Of a stretch of 15,911 nucleotides of DNA, positions 7,208 through 13,841 are shown in pieces. This DNA comes from Candidatus Omnitrophota bacterium. Lineage in GTDB: Bacteria; Omnitrophota; Gorgyraeia; Zapsychrales; Zapsychraceae. The DNA is taken from the NCBI GenBank assembly GCA_018399915.1, contig JAGYNW010000020.1, positions 1 through 15,911 of the forward strand. The letters run 5' to 3'. The position numbers were made by a program, and so were the translations under genes. The notes under the pieces are model-generated. The model searched no databases. It saw only the letters and a list, made by a program, of their open reading frames with translations, and was not told the origin of the DNA. Numbering within the stretch: the stretch's first letter is position 1; every line of letters begins with the position of its first letter.

Positions 7208-8710
7208 CTATAGATTCACACGTTTTTTATGCCATTCTGTGGCTTGTTCATAACTGTAAGCAATTCGCAATAACATTTCTTCATTAAAGGCATTGGCCAT
7301 TATTTGTAAGCCAATGGGTAATCCCTTTTTGGAAAAACCACAAGGGATGGATATGGCCGGGATGCCGCTAAGATTCGCGGATATGGTGTAGATGTCGGAT
7401 AAATACATGGATAAAGGGTCATTCGCCCGTTCGCCAATCTTAAAAGCGGTCGTCGGTGAAGTCGGTGTTATAATGGCATCCAGTTCTTCGAAGGCTGTAT
7501 CAAAATCTTGTTTGATCAGTGACCGCACCTTGAGTCCTTTGAGATAATACGCGTCGTAATATCCTGACGATAATGAATAGGTGCCTAACATAATCCGTCT
7601 TTTGGCTTCCATGCCGAATCCCTTATCCCGCGTCTCTTCGTACATGTCGACAAGAGTATTCTTACGGATCTGTGACGGTCTCTCACGGAGCCCGAAGGCA
7701 ACCCCGTCGAATCTGGCTAAGTTGGAACTGGCTTCCGCCGTGGCGATGATATAGTACGTTGCCACGGCATATTCGGTATGTGGCAACGAGATTTCTTTAA
7801 AGCATGCTCCCTGATCTTTGAGTATGGCGACAGAGGCCATGACCGCGTCTTTGACTTCCGGGTCCATGCCCTCTACAAAATATTCTTTGGGGATACCGAT
7901 GGTCAGGCCTTTGACATCTTCAATCAGGGATTGTGTATAGTCCGGGATTTCCTGGTTTTGTGATGATCGCTTTGAACGTTGGTTCCTGGTGTTCAACAAA
8001 TTAATTGATCGGCAATCCGCAGAAGTTGAATCTTTGGGATCATGTCCCGCCAAGATGTTTAATAATAAGGCCGAGTCTGTCACATCTTTGGTGATCGGAC
8101 CGATCTGATCAAGGCTGGAGGCAAAGGCGATCAATCCGTATCGTGAAACTCTTCCATAGGTGGGTTTTAATCCTACGACCCCGCAAAGGCTGGCTGGCTG
8201 GCGAATCGAACCCCCGGGATCCGAGCCTATGGCCCATATCGCTTCATCTGCAGCTACCGCGGCGGTCGATCCTCCGCTGGAGCCGCCAGGCACACATTTA
8301 AGGTCCCAGGGATTTTTTGTTGGACCGAAAAAGGATGTTTCGGTGGAAGACCCAAAGGCAAATTCATCCATATTGGCATTGCCTATGAAAACCGCGCCAG
8401 AATCCAGGAGTTTATCGATGACCGTGGCATTGTATGGCGGTTTAAACCCCGCAAGGATCTTTGAGGCGCAAGTGGTCTCATTTTCTTTTATGCAAATATT
8501 ATCTTTTATGGCAATGGGGATCGGAAATGCCAGGTCCTGTTTTGGTTTCAGGTCCTGCAGGTTGTGTTCCTGCAAGCGCACAAAGGCATTGACTTCTTTT
8601 TCGGATTTGTCGATTTGCGTTCTGACCGCAGCGTAAATTTTATCGACAGAAGTCTCATTGCTCTTGATCAAATCCCGTAATTCATGGGCGGTTCGTTGAT
8701 TGAGTTTCAT
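7208..8710 (-). CDS. gatA: Asp/Glu-tRNA(Asn/Gln) amidotransferase subunit A, with small insertion
   Basis: GatA is the glutaminase subunit, releasing ammonia for GatB. It has 500 residues, a little longer than usual. The amidase-signature triad is intact: K69 (IAIKDN), S144 (PGGSSGGS) and S168 (in GGSIRQP), with the same spacing as K79/S154/S178 of the Staphylococcus aureus enzyme. Two oddities stand out. The near-invariant GSDTGGS reads GSDPGGS (P165, codon at 8218-8216). An extra polar, basic stretch of about 22 residues (233-254) sits between HDPKDSTSAD and IPDYT, where homologues run straight on. The rest is canonical to the end (SGIPAISIPCG, GLPIGLQIM). It follows gatC by 21 bp. Confidence 0.97.
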   Translation of the reverse strand: MKLNQRTAHELRDLIKSNETSVDKIYAAVRTQIDKSEKEVNAFVRLQEHNLQDLKPKQDLAFPIPIAIKDNICIKENETTCASKILAGFKPPYNATVIDKLLDSGAVFIGNANMDEFAFGSSTETSFFGPTKNPWDLKCVPGGSSGGSTAAVAADEAIWAIGSDPGGSIRQPASLCGVVGLKPTYGRVSRYGLIAFASSLDQIGPITKDVTDSALLLNILAGHDPKDSTSADCRSINLLNTRNQRSKRSSQNQEIPDYTQSLIEDVKGLTIGIPKEYFVEGMDPEVKDAVMASVAILKDQGACFKEISLPHTEYAVATYYIIATAEASSNLARFDGVAFGLRERPSQIRKNTLVDMYEETRDKGFGMEAKRRIMLGTYSLSSGYYDAYYLKGLKVRSLIKQDFDTAFEELDAIITPTSPTTAFKIGERANDPLSMYLSDIYTISANLSGIPAISIPCGFSKKGLPIGLQIMANAFNEEMLLRIAYSYEQATEWHKKRVNL

Positions 8711-8731
8711 GGATCGGTAAATTTCTTTATC

Positions 8732-9016
8732 TTATTCAATGATTTTAGGAACTTTAAAGGCCCCGTCCTTTTGTTCAATGCTGAAGGACAAGGCTTGTTC
8801 CTGTTTAAGCGAAGGGATAACCGCATCTTTCCTGAATACATTCTTTAACGGCAACACATGGGTTGTGGGATCTATACCGGATAACTCAAGTTGTTCCAAT
8901 TTATTGATGTAATCCAGGATCTTTTCAAGATCTTGGGATAGGATCCCGGCCTCTGCATCTTTCAAGTGAATGCGGGAAAGGCTTGCGATGTTTTTCACCT
9001 CTTCTGTAGATATCAT
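8732..9016 (-). CDS. gatC: Asp/Glu-tRNA(Asn/Gln) amidotransferase subunit C
   Basis: GatC is a small extended protein that wraps the GatA-GatB interface and stabilises the complex. It has 94 residues, the usual length. The pattern EVKNIASLSRIHL near the start, the helix with LEKILDYINKLEQL in the middle, and DPTTHVLPLKNVFRKD are characteristic. It is the first gene of the operon, about 40 nt downstream of the predicted transcription start. The ATG at 9016 has no good Shine-Dalgarno on the minus strand, yet it is the only start that gives the family N-terminus. Confidence 0.95.
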   Translation of the reverse strand: MISTEEVKNIASLSRIHLKDAEAGILSQDLEKILDYINKLEQLELSGIDPTTHVLPLKNVFRKDAVIPSLKQEQALSFSIEQKDGAFKVPKIIE

Positions 9017-9064
9017 AGTCGTAAGTACTTGTTAGTAAGAATATTGTAAATTTATTAAGAGCCT

Positions 9065-9093
9065 ATAGTATCATTATTGTCCGCAAATGACAA
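9065..9093 (-). promoter_or_regulatory. Promoter of the gatCAB-ctpA-tsaD-mgtC-bactofilin operon
   Basis: On the minus strand TTGTCA (9093-9088) is followed after 17 bp by TACTAT (9070-9065). The predicted start near 9058 gives a leader of about 40 nt to gatC. The element starts directly after the thioesterase terminator, and no other convincing promoter or terminator was seen down to 1980, so this probably drives about 7 kb. Confidence 0.65.
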
Positions 9094-9129
9094 GATAAAA
9101 ACCAAGGCATATTGGGCATATCCTGGTTT
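9094..9129 (-). terminator. Intrinsic terminator after the thioesterase gene
   Basis: Two bases after the TAA (9134-9132), the minus strand forms a hairpin with outer stem AAACCA/TGGTTT (9129-9124 with 9104-9099). Inner pairs interrupted by one mismatch and some G-U wobbles close it further. A T-run (9101-9097) and more T-rich sequence follow. It separates the thioesterase from the gat operon promoter. Confidence 0.7.
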
Positions 9130-9131
9130 CA

Positions 9132-9518
9132 TTAAGTTTTGAGCAATTGTTCTTTTATCGCTTCCGGGATAGGGGTTGCTTTAAAATCTTCATTAAGACT
9201 GACAAGGGTTACTTCCGCATCCACCAGCAATTCCCGGGTTTCTTTATGATGGATCTGTTGATGGAAAAAGATTTGCGCGGCCGTTATCTTTGATATGGAG
9301 GCCGAACAGATCAGGGTGTCGCCATAGCGCGCAGGTTTTTTATAAACAAGGGAACATTTCCTTACGGCATACTCAAAGCCTGAGGATTTGAGCTCTTTGA
9401 CGTTCAGGCCCTTTTGTTCCATAAACTCTGTGCGGGATTCTTCCAGGTATTTCAGATAAGTCCCGTAATAGACCACGCCGCCGGCATCCGTGTCATGATA
9501 ATAAATCCTTTTTTCCAT
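9132..9518 (-). CDS. YbgC-like acyl-CoA thioesterase (4HBT hotdog fold)
   Basis: From the ATG at 9518 this is a 128-residue single hotdog-domain protein. The family active-site stretch is at residues 6-20 (YYHDTDAGGVVYYGT), with D11 as the expected catalytic aspartate, followed by YLKYLEESRTEF. YbgC-type enzymes hydrolyse short-chain acyl-CoA or acyl-ACP thioesters and in some bacteria associate with the Tol-Pal region; no tol genes are visible here. A TTG at 9533 would add five residues. The ATG is preferred because GAGGG on the minus strand sits about 4-5 bp ahead of it and the protein then starts with the usual short lead-in. It is a single-gene unit with a terminator just after the stop. 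I found no convincing promoter in the 160 bp before it. Confidence 0.9.
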   Translation of the reverse strand: MEKRIYYHDTDAGGVVYYGTYLKYLEESRTEFMEQKGLNVKELKSSGFEYAVRKCSLVYKKPARYGDTLICSASISKITAAQIFFHQQIHHKETRELLVDAEVTLVSLNEDFKATPIPEAIKEQLLKT

Positions 9519-9632
9519 AAAGCCCTCTTTCAATTAAATCGCGTATTGTCAAAAATAATTAGTTAATATTTATCTATCTGTAATAACTACAGAGCTTTTT
9601 GTTAAAAGTACTTGCCTCCCCCTGTTTAGAAG

Positions 9633-9644
9633 GTTAAATTAATT
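9633..9644. repeat. 12-bp direct repeat, left copy (flanks transposase gene)
   Basis: GTTAAATTAATT occurs here and again at 11123-11134 in the same orientation, on either side of the transposase frame. The right copy overlaps the transposase stop codon. The sequence is AT-only apart from one G and partly self-complementary, so chance is a real explanation. No matching terminal inverted repeats start inside the two copies. Confidence 0.35.
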
Positions 9645-9681
9645 AAAAACAACTTTTTAACTTTCTAAAGGAAAAATATTT

Positions 9682-9897
9682 ATGGACCGAATTTCACGTT
9701 TTGTTGTTTGGATCTGCTCTAAATTTAACCGGGAACAAATCGAACGTATTGTTAAAGATCTTCAGGATATTTTAAAAAATCGCAATCCTGAAATAAAACC
9801 AAAGGACGACTTCAAAGAAAAACATCCGAATTATCGGGATTTTTCTGTCGATCCTAATCCGCCCTTGAAGGAATCTTTAAAAAAAAGTCAAAAATAA
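9682..9897 (+). CDS. Transposase N-terminal frame (OrfA-like, 71 aa)
   Basis: This short protein begins at ATG 9682, nine bases after an AAAGGA ribosome site (9667-9672). A predicted amphipathic helix lies near 18-33 (REQIERIVKDLQDIL), and a PNYRDFSVDPNPPL stretch near 49-62 leads directly into the zinc-ribbon frame. It ends at TAA 9895-9897, just past an A8 tract (9879-9886). The following frame is -1 relative to this one and has no usable start of its own, so this segment is best read as the N-terminus of one full transposase. From memory, related transposases carry this proline-rich lead-in and the zinc ribbon in one continuous frame, so a lost A in the homopolymer is as plausible as programmed shifting. 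Confidence 0.75.
   Translation: MDRISRFVVWICSKFNREQIERIVKDLQDILKNRNPEIKPKDDFKEKHPNYRDFSVDPNPPLKESLKKSQK
9876..9887 (+). promoter_or_regulatory. Candidate -1 frameshift site in the transposase
   Basis: In the OrfA frame the bases read T_TTA_AAA followed by A_AAA_AAG-like runs: two overlapping slippery heptamers, T TTA AAA at 9876-9882 and A AAA AAA at 9879-9885. A purine-rich AAGGA (9868-9872) lies just upstream, as in some bacterial -1 sites. Shifting by -1 here joins OrfA to the zinc-ribbon/DDE frame before the OrfA stop at 9895. No strong downstream stem was seen. Confidence 0.5.
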
Positions 9898-11132
9898 ACT
9901 TCAAAGAGCTTCTAAAGCAATATCTAAAAGAGCACGGCAAGCCTCTTAAGCCTGTTAATCCTAAAAAATCTGAAACCAAAGTTCCCAAAGACACTAAATG
10001 TCCTAATTGTTGCGCTCCTTCTGAATATCTCTACTTCAACGACGGTAAAAAACGTTCTCAAATCAAATGTAAAATCTGTTCAGAGCTGTTCAACCTGCAT
10101 CGCCGCCTAACTCACAAAACCAAATTCTGGTGCCCTCACTGCAACCATGCTCTTTATCTCTGGAAACACCGTAAGGATTGCTCTATCTACAAATGTGACA
10201 ATGATCAATGTCCAACTTTCATTAAGAACCGCGATAAACTGAACATCCTCGAGAAAGCTCTCCGTAAAACAAAATCTTCTCAGTTCAAGCTTCGTTATCA
10301 ATACCGCGAATATCACTTTACCAATGAACAATTGCGGCACTCTGCTCCAGCACAATCAAACCTTATCTTTAACATCCGTAACTCAATGAACACTCTTTGT
10401 CTCGCCTTAACCTTCCACGTCTCATTGGGCATCTCTGCAAGAAAAACGGCTTTTATCCTTCAAAACGTTTTTGAACTTCAAGCTTCTCATCAAACTGTCC
10501 TTAATTACACAAAATATGCTGCCACTTACTGCCATCGATTCAATATGAAATTTAAAGGACCCGTCGACTCAACTCAAGCAGGTGATGAAACTTATATCAA
10601 AATCAGCGGTGAACATGCATTCACTCACTTTTTTATCACTCCAACAAGACGTATTATCTCCGCTTATCACATTGATAACACTCGCGATACTTTACCTGCT
10701 ACCGTTGCCATGAACGAAGCCATTCGAACTGCTCCTGATGATCAAGATCTAAAACTCATAACCGACGGTAATCCGTCTTATGCTTCCGGTATCCACTACC
10801 TCAATGAATCACGTAAAAATCACAAAATTATTCACAAAAAAGTTGTCGGCCTCCAAAACCTTGACGATGAATCAACAGAATTCCGCCCCTTCAAACAACT
10901 CATTGAACGCCTCAACCGCACTTACAAATTCCACACCCAAGCCGCCAACGGCTTCGCTTCAAAAGTTGGTGCCATCGCTTTAACCACCCTCTTCGTCACT
11001 TATTACAACTTCTTCAGACCGCACGCCAGTCTTGACTATGAGGCCCCTATTCCTCGCGATGATCTAATTCCTATTCCGACGCTTCAAGGCAAATGGGCTC
11101 AATTACTTCATACGGCATTCTCGTTAAATTAA
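9885..11132 (+). CDS. Transposase C-terminal frame: zinc ribbons and DDE catalytic domain
   Basis: This frame is open from 9858 (after a TAA at 9855-9857) to TAA 11130-11132, about 415 residues from the shift point. It has no ATG, GTG or TTG codon before the first zinc-ribbon cysteine at 9999. Two Cys4 clusters follow: CPNC with CKIC, then CPHC with CDNDQC. After an HTH-like stretch (SLGISARKTAFIL, SHQTVLNYT) comes an RNase H-fold core with D at 10584 (AGDETYI), D at 10764 (ITDGNPSY) and E at 10905 (LIERLNR), spacing D-59-D-46-E. YYNFFRPHASL near the end is typical of integrase-core transposases. All catalytic residues are present. I cannot assign an IS family with confidence; the core is IS6/rve-like. 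Confidence 0.85.
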   Translation, partial: KSKINFKELLKQYLKEHGKPLKPVNPKKSETKVPKDTKCPNCCAPSEYLYFNDGKKRSQIKCKICSELFNLHRRLTHKTKFWCPHCNHALYLWKHRKDCSIYKCDNDQCPTFIKNRDKLNILEKALRKTKSSQFKLRYQYREYHFTNEQLRHSAPAQSNLIFNIRNSMNTLCLALTFHVSLGISARKTAFILQNVFELQASHQTVLNYTKYAATYCHRFNMKFKGPVDSTQAGDETYIKISGEHAFTHFFITPTRRIISAYHIDNTRDTLPATVAMNEAIRTAPDDQDLKLITDGNPSYASGIHYLNESRKNHKIIHKKVVGLQNLDDESTEFRPFKQLIERLNRTYKFHTQAANGFASKVGAIALTTLFVTYYNFFRPHASLDYEAPIPRDDLIPIPTLQGKWAQLLHTAFSLN

Positions 11133-11134
11133 TT
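11123..11134. repeat. 12-bp direct repeat, right copy
   Basis: This is the second copy of GTTAAATTAATT, identical to 9633-9644. It includes the last codons and stop of the transposase, which argues against a simple target-site duplication unless the coding frame runs into host DNA. Confidence 0.35.
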
Positions 11135-11470
11135 CTACTTGACGAAATCTTCGCTTTTTTTGCGGGATTCCTGTGTCTTCTTAGCTTCAATTTGGCTTAA
11201 CTTTATTGCTTTATCTCTTGTCAAAGATCTTTTTATTACTCAAACTTTCTTTACAAACTCTATATCTTTATCATTTTTCTTTCATGTCTTTTTGACCACT
11301 ATCTTAAATCGATTAGTTCTTTATTTCGTTATTATATTTATTATAATTAAATTTGTAATCAGAAAAAATTTTTTTCTTCAGAATATGATTTCTAAACACC
11401 TCAATATTTTTGGGCGGGTGATTAAAACGATAGCGGGAAAACTCATGTTACTCAAGTATAAAATTCAAAT
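11135..11470. other. AT-rich stretch with no supported gene
   Basis: About 340 bp follow the transposase. The only long frame (from a TTG at 11139) encodes a low-complexity Phe/Ile/Leu-rich peptide with no ribosome site and no recognisable domain; I regard it as a by-product of T-rich DNA. No RNA gene, inverted terminal repeat or tandem repeat was recognised. It may contain the unseen right end of the insertion element. Confidence 0.5.
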
Positions 11471-11476
11471 AATTTC

Positions 11477-11505
11477 TTGTCAAATTTCAGGGTGTGTGGT
11501 ATTCT
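11477..11505 (+). promoter_or_regulatory. Strong-looking promoter pointing into a hairpin, upstream of the PilZ gene
   Basis: TTGTCA (11477-11482), a 17 bp spacer and TATTCT (11500-11505) make a good sigma70-type match. The predicted start, six to eight bases on, falls at about 11512, which is the first base of the hairpin listed next. The PilZ start codon is 89 bp further down. Confidence 0.6.
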
Positions 11506-11511
11506 TTAAAT

Positions 11512-11561
11512 AGCCACGGAACTTTTTATTGAAAAATAAAAAGTTGTGTGGCTTTTTTTTT
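11512..11561 (+). terminator. Long hairpin plus T9: intrinsic terminator, attenuator or tiny RNA
   Basis: Positions 11512-11530 pair with 11535-11553: 17 Watson-Crick pairs, one G-U and one G-G mismatch, closed by a GAAA tetraloop (11531-11534). A run of nine T ends at 11561. The stem base is AGCCAC/GTGGCT. This is the form of an efficient rho-independent terminator, yet it starts at the predicted transcription start of the promoter upstream. It could cap or attenuate the PilZ mRNA, yield a roughly 50-nt RNA, or simply terminate transcription arriving from the insertion element. Confidence 0.75.
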
Positions 11562-11600
11562 GGCCCTTTTCAAATTTAAATTTTGCTGAGGAGAAATACA

Positions 11601-11999
11601 ATGAACCAACAAGATCAAGAAATTCCTAATAAAAGCGAACGTCGCCAAATGCCAAGGTGGGATTTCAGTAAGCCTCTTTTTTGTAATTTTGAAACAAACG
11701 GTCAAGTATACAGAGGCGTTACAAGAGATTTGAGTTATTCGGGCATCAGTTTCCAGGCCAATAAGACTTTTGATCCAAAGCAAGATGTTTATTTGGCTGT
11801 CAAGCTTTCTGATGAGGATACGGTTTATCTTCACGGGAAAGTGGTCTGGGCGAAAAATCAGGAAGAAGCAAACCGCGTTGGATTGGAATTGTCCGCGGTT
11901 GATGATGTCTCACGCGACCTGATCTACAAACATTCTTTCAAGCTGCACAGGAAAGAATTCATTGATAATTTCTTCCGCGGGTGGGCGGATTCTGATTGA
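11601..11999 (+). CDS. PilZ domain protein (c-di-GMP receptor)
   Basis: This 132-residue protein consists of a single PilZ domain. Both c-di-GMP binding signatures are present: RxxxR at R15-R19 (RQMPR) and DxSxxG at 43-48 (DLSYSG). The beta-barrel follows, with HGKVVWAKNQEEANRVGLEL near 78-97. PilZ proteins bind c-di-GMP and change motility, surface attachment or polysaccharide output by contacting partners; no partner is adjacent here. The start at ATG 11601 is set by GAGGAGA at 11588-11594 with 7 bp spacing; an upstream in-frame TTG at 11583 lies before this site and is rejected. It is convergent with rsmA, with only 16 bp between stops. Control probably involves the promoter-hairpin just upstream. 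Confidence 0.93.
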   Translation: MNQQDQEIPNKSERRQMPRWDFSKPLFCNFETNGQVYRGVTRDLSYSGISFQANKTFDPKQDVYLAVKLSDEDTVYLHGKVVWAKNQEEANRVGLELSAVDDVSRDLIYKHSFKLHRKEFIDNFFRGWADSD

Positions 12000-12015
12000 G
12001 GGCTTCTCCAACCGT

Positions 12016-12828
12016 TTAGGCCCTTCCTTCCAGACTAAAACCTTTTTTCAGTTGTTTTGTTATTTTAATATAATTGGGTAAGCTTATATTTTCCGCACGT
12101 GACTGAGGATCAATATCCAATTTATCCAAGAGCGCTAGCCAGTTTTTTTTGTCCATAAAAGACGTTAATGTGTTGACGATTTTCTTTCGTCTCTGCTTAA
12201 ATGCCGCATGGAGGATTTTGTAAAACAGGATTTCCTCTTTTTGCGTTAGCTCTTTCTTTTTTCGCGGGACTAAGCGGATAAAGCAGGACCGGACTTTAGG
12301 GGCTGGTGAAAAAGAAGAGTTGCTTATCGGGAAAAGGAGATCAATGTGCGCCTGATACTGTGAGAAACAGCTGAAGGATCCATAATCTTTTGTATTAATA
12401 TCAGCCGTAAGTCTTTTTCCAAATTCCCATTGAACGGTGAAATACGCTGAGCAGAAAAGGTGTTTATAATTAAGAACCTTAGTGATAATAGGGGTTGAAA
12501 TGTTATAGGGAAGATTGCCAATGATTTTGATCCCCTTGGGAAGGGAATCAAAGTCAAATTTCAGAATATCCTGAGTAATGATTTTGAGATTCGTGTTTGG
12601 GAATTCCCGCTCTAATTCTTCGGCTAAACGCCGATCTTTTTCAACGGCAAAAACTTTAAATGCCCGTTGCAAAAGCCCCTTTGTCAAAGCTCCCTGCCCC
12701 GGGCCGATTTCCAGTACGGTATCATCTTTGCTAATATTAGCTGCATCAAGGATCCTTTGCTGGATGCGCGGATCTGTTAAAAAATTTTGACTTAAAAATT
12801 TATTGGGTGTGTTTTTATTATGGGCCAT
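12016..12828 (-). CDS. rsmA: 16S rRNA (A1518/A1519) N6-dimethyltransferase RsmA/KsgA
   Basis: RsmA dimethylates two adjacent adenines in helix 45 of 16S rRNA late in 30S assembly. From ATG 12828 it has 270 residues. The family N-terminal motif LSQNFLTDP, the SAM loop EIGPGQGALTKGLL, the acidic motif II (VFAVEKD) and the catalytic NLPYNIS are all visible, followed by SPAPKVRS and the C-terminal helical domain. The usual VQKEVAERL stretch reads VQWEFGKRL here. A longer frame starts at 12906 but would overlap pdxA by 52 bp and add residues unlike the family; the ATG at 12828 has AAAGG about ten bases upstream. It is the last gene of the mfd-surA-pdxA-rsmA run. Confidence 0.95.
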   Translation of the reverse strand: MAHNKNTPNKFLSQNFLTDPRIQQRILDAANISKDDTVLEIGPGQGALTKGLLQRAFKVFAVEKDRRLAEELEREFPNTNLKIITQDILKFDFDSLPKGIKIIGNLPYNISTPIITKVLNYKHLFCSAYFTVQWEFGKRLTADINTKDYGSFSCFSQYQAHIDLLFPISNSSFSPAPKVRSCFIRLVPRKKKELTQKEEILFYKILHAAFKQRRKKIVNTLTSFMDKKNWLALLDKLDIDPQSRAENISLPNYIKITKQLKKGFSLEGRA

Positions 12829-12854
12829 GAATTTTAAGCCTTTTACAAGAATAA

Positions 12855-13841
12855 TTAGGCAGGTGTTGCTTGTGTTAAAGCGGCAGCCACTTTTATGGCT
12901 TGGCACATGGACGATGGGTCTGCCGTCCCCTTTCCCGCGATATTAAACGCTGTTCCATGGGCTGTCGAGGTCCGGATAAAGGGCAGGCCAAGGGTAATAT
13001 TGACAAGTTTATTGAAACACATGGTTTTGACCCCAACCAAACCTTGATCATGGTACATCGCTATGATCACATCATATTTGGGATAGACATTGGAAGTGAA
13101 TATAGTATCCGCGGCAAAGGGTCCTTCAACATGGATGTGATTTTTTAAGGCTTTTTTAATAACAGGAATGATTATCTCGATCTCTTCTTTTCCCATTTTG
13201 CCTCCCTCGCCGGCATGTGGATTAAGCCCGCATATACCAATTTTAGGATGAGGAATTTTAAAGTGAGATTGAAGTCCTGCGTTAGTCAATTGGATGGTAT
13301 TGTATAGGTCCTTTTTCGTGATTGCCGCCGGCACCTCTTTTAAGGGGATATGTCTTGTGGCAATGATCATTTTAAGGTCACCGGCAATAAACATCATCTC
13401 CACTTGTTTGACCCCAAAGGAATGGGCTAAGAATTCCGTATGCCCTTTAAAGGGTTGATGTGTGTGAAGTGAGATCGCTTCTTTAGAAAGCGGGGCCGTC
13501 ACCAGGGATGCGATCTTTTTTTCTTTCAGTAGTTTTACACCCTTTTCAAGGTATGTGAGAGCGGCCTTTCCACCTAATGCGGTTTCTTTCCCGATCTTCA
13601 ACTTTTCCACGGGAACACTGTTACAATCAATAAAGGAACAATTTTTGTAATTTGCCTTTATGTGTTTTTGACAGACCGCTGCATCACCGATTACGATGAA
13701 ATCTGCTAACCCCCGAATCGATGGATGCGCAAGGGCTTTGGCTACAACTTCGGGCCCGATGCCGCAAGGATCCCCGATGGTTATCCCGATGGATTTACAT
13801 AAGGCCTTTTTTTTAGTTTTGTTTGATTTCGATGTAAGCAT
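12855..13841 (-). CDS. pdxA: 4-hydroxythreonine-4-phosphate dehydrogenase PdxA
   Basis: PdxA oxidises 4-phosphohydroxy-L-threonine in the DXP-dependent pyridoxal 5'-phosphate pathway; the product condenses with DXP through PdxJ. The 328-residue length is normal. GITIGDPCGIGPEV lies at 19-32, GHTEFLA at 133-139 and GLNPHAGE at 205-212, followed by AMYHDQGL and FIRTSTAHGTAFNIAGKG. The metal-ligand histidines H164, H209 and H264 correspond by spacing to H166, H211 and H266 of the Escherichia coli enzyme. The start overlaps the end of the surA-like gene by 29 bp with no well-spaced Shine-Dalgarno, so coupling is likely. The N-terminal 14 residues are basic and variable. Confidence 0.96.
   Translation of the reverse strand: MLTSKSNKTKKKALCKSIGITIGDPCGIGPEVVAKALAHPSIRGLADFIVIGDAAVCQKHIKANYKNCSFIDCNSVPVEKLKIGKETALGGKAALTYLEKGVKLLKEKKIASLVTAPLSKEAISLHTHQPFKGHTEFLAHSFGVKQVEMMFIAGDLKMIIATRHIPLKEVPAAITKKDLYNTIQLTNAGLQSHFKIPHPKIGICGLNPHAGEGGKMGKEEIEIIIPVIKKALKNHIHVEGPFAADTIFTSNVYPKYDVIIAMYHDQGLVGVKTMCFNKLVNITLGLPFIRTSTAHGTAFNIAGKGTADPSSMCQAIKVAAALTQATPA

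Larger units (their letters stand above)
9682..11132 (+). mobile_element. Insertion-sequence core: split-frame zinc-ribbon DDE transposase, ends not defined
   Basis: A transposase with an intact catalytic core interrupts the otherwise conserved housekeeping genes, between two divergently oriented genes (thioesterase minus, PilZ plus). The coordinates cover only the coding part. I searched the left flank (9534-9681) against the complement of the right flank (11133-11520) by eye and found no convincing terminal inverted repeat or target duplication; the best match is 9 bp. The element may be degenerate, have very short ends, or extend to an unrecognised boundary within 11133-11470. Confidence 0.7.

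Noticed and set aside
8160..8636. 158-codon plus-strand frame inside gatA
   Set aside because: Exact antisense shadow of the conserved amidase signature region; no ribosome site or domain.
9547..9575. TTGTCA with a TTTATC at 17 bp as a transposase promoter
   Set aside because: The -10 is poor and the distance to the start at 9682 is long; not enough to call.
9623..11400. 9-bp inverted match TGTTTAGAA (left, near 9623) with its complement (right, near 11392-11400) as terminal inverted repeats
   Set aside because: Does not extend, no flanking target duplication, and a 9-bp match between two AT-rich flanks is expected by chance at appreciable frequency.
11139..11513. 124-codon plus-strand open frame after the transposase
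   Set aside because: TTG start, no ribosome site, low-complexity Phe/Ile/Leu composition from T-rich DNA, no domain, and its end overlaps the promoter and hairpin.
11997..12030. AGGGC/GCCCT hairpin between PilZ and rsmA as a bidirectional terminator
   Set aside because: Only 5 bp of stem with a 16-base loop and no adjacent T-tract on either strand.
12829..12906. Longer RsmA start at 12906
   Set aside because: Would overlap pdxA by 52 bp and add a non-family N-terminus; ATG 12828 fits the family start.
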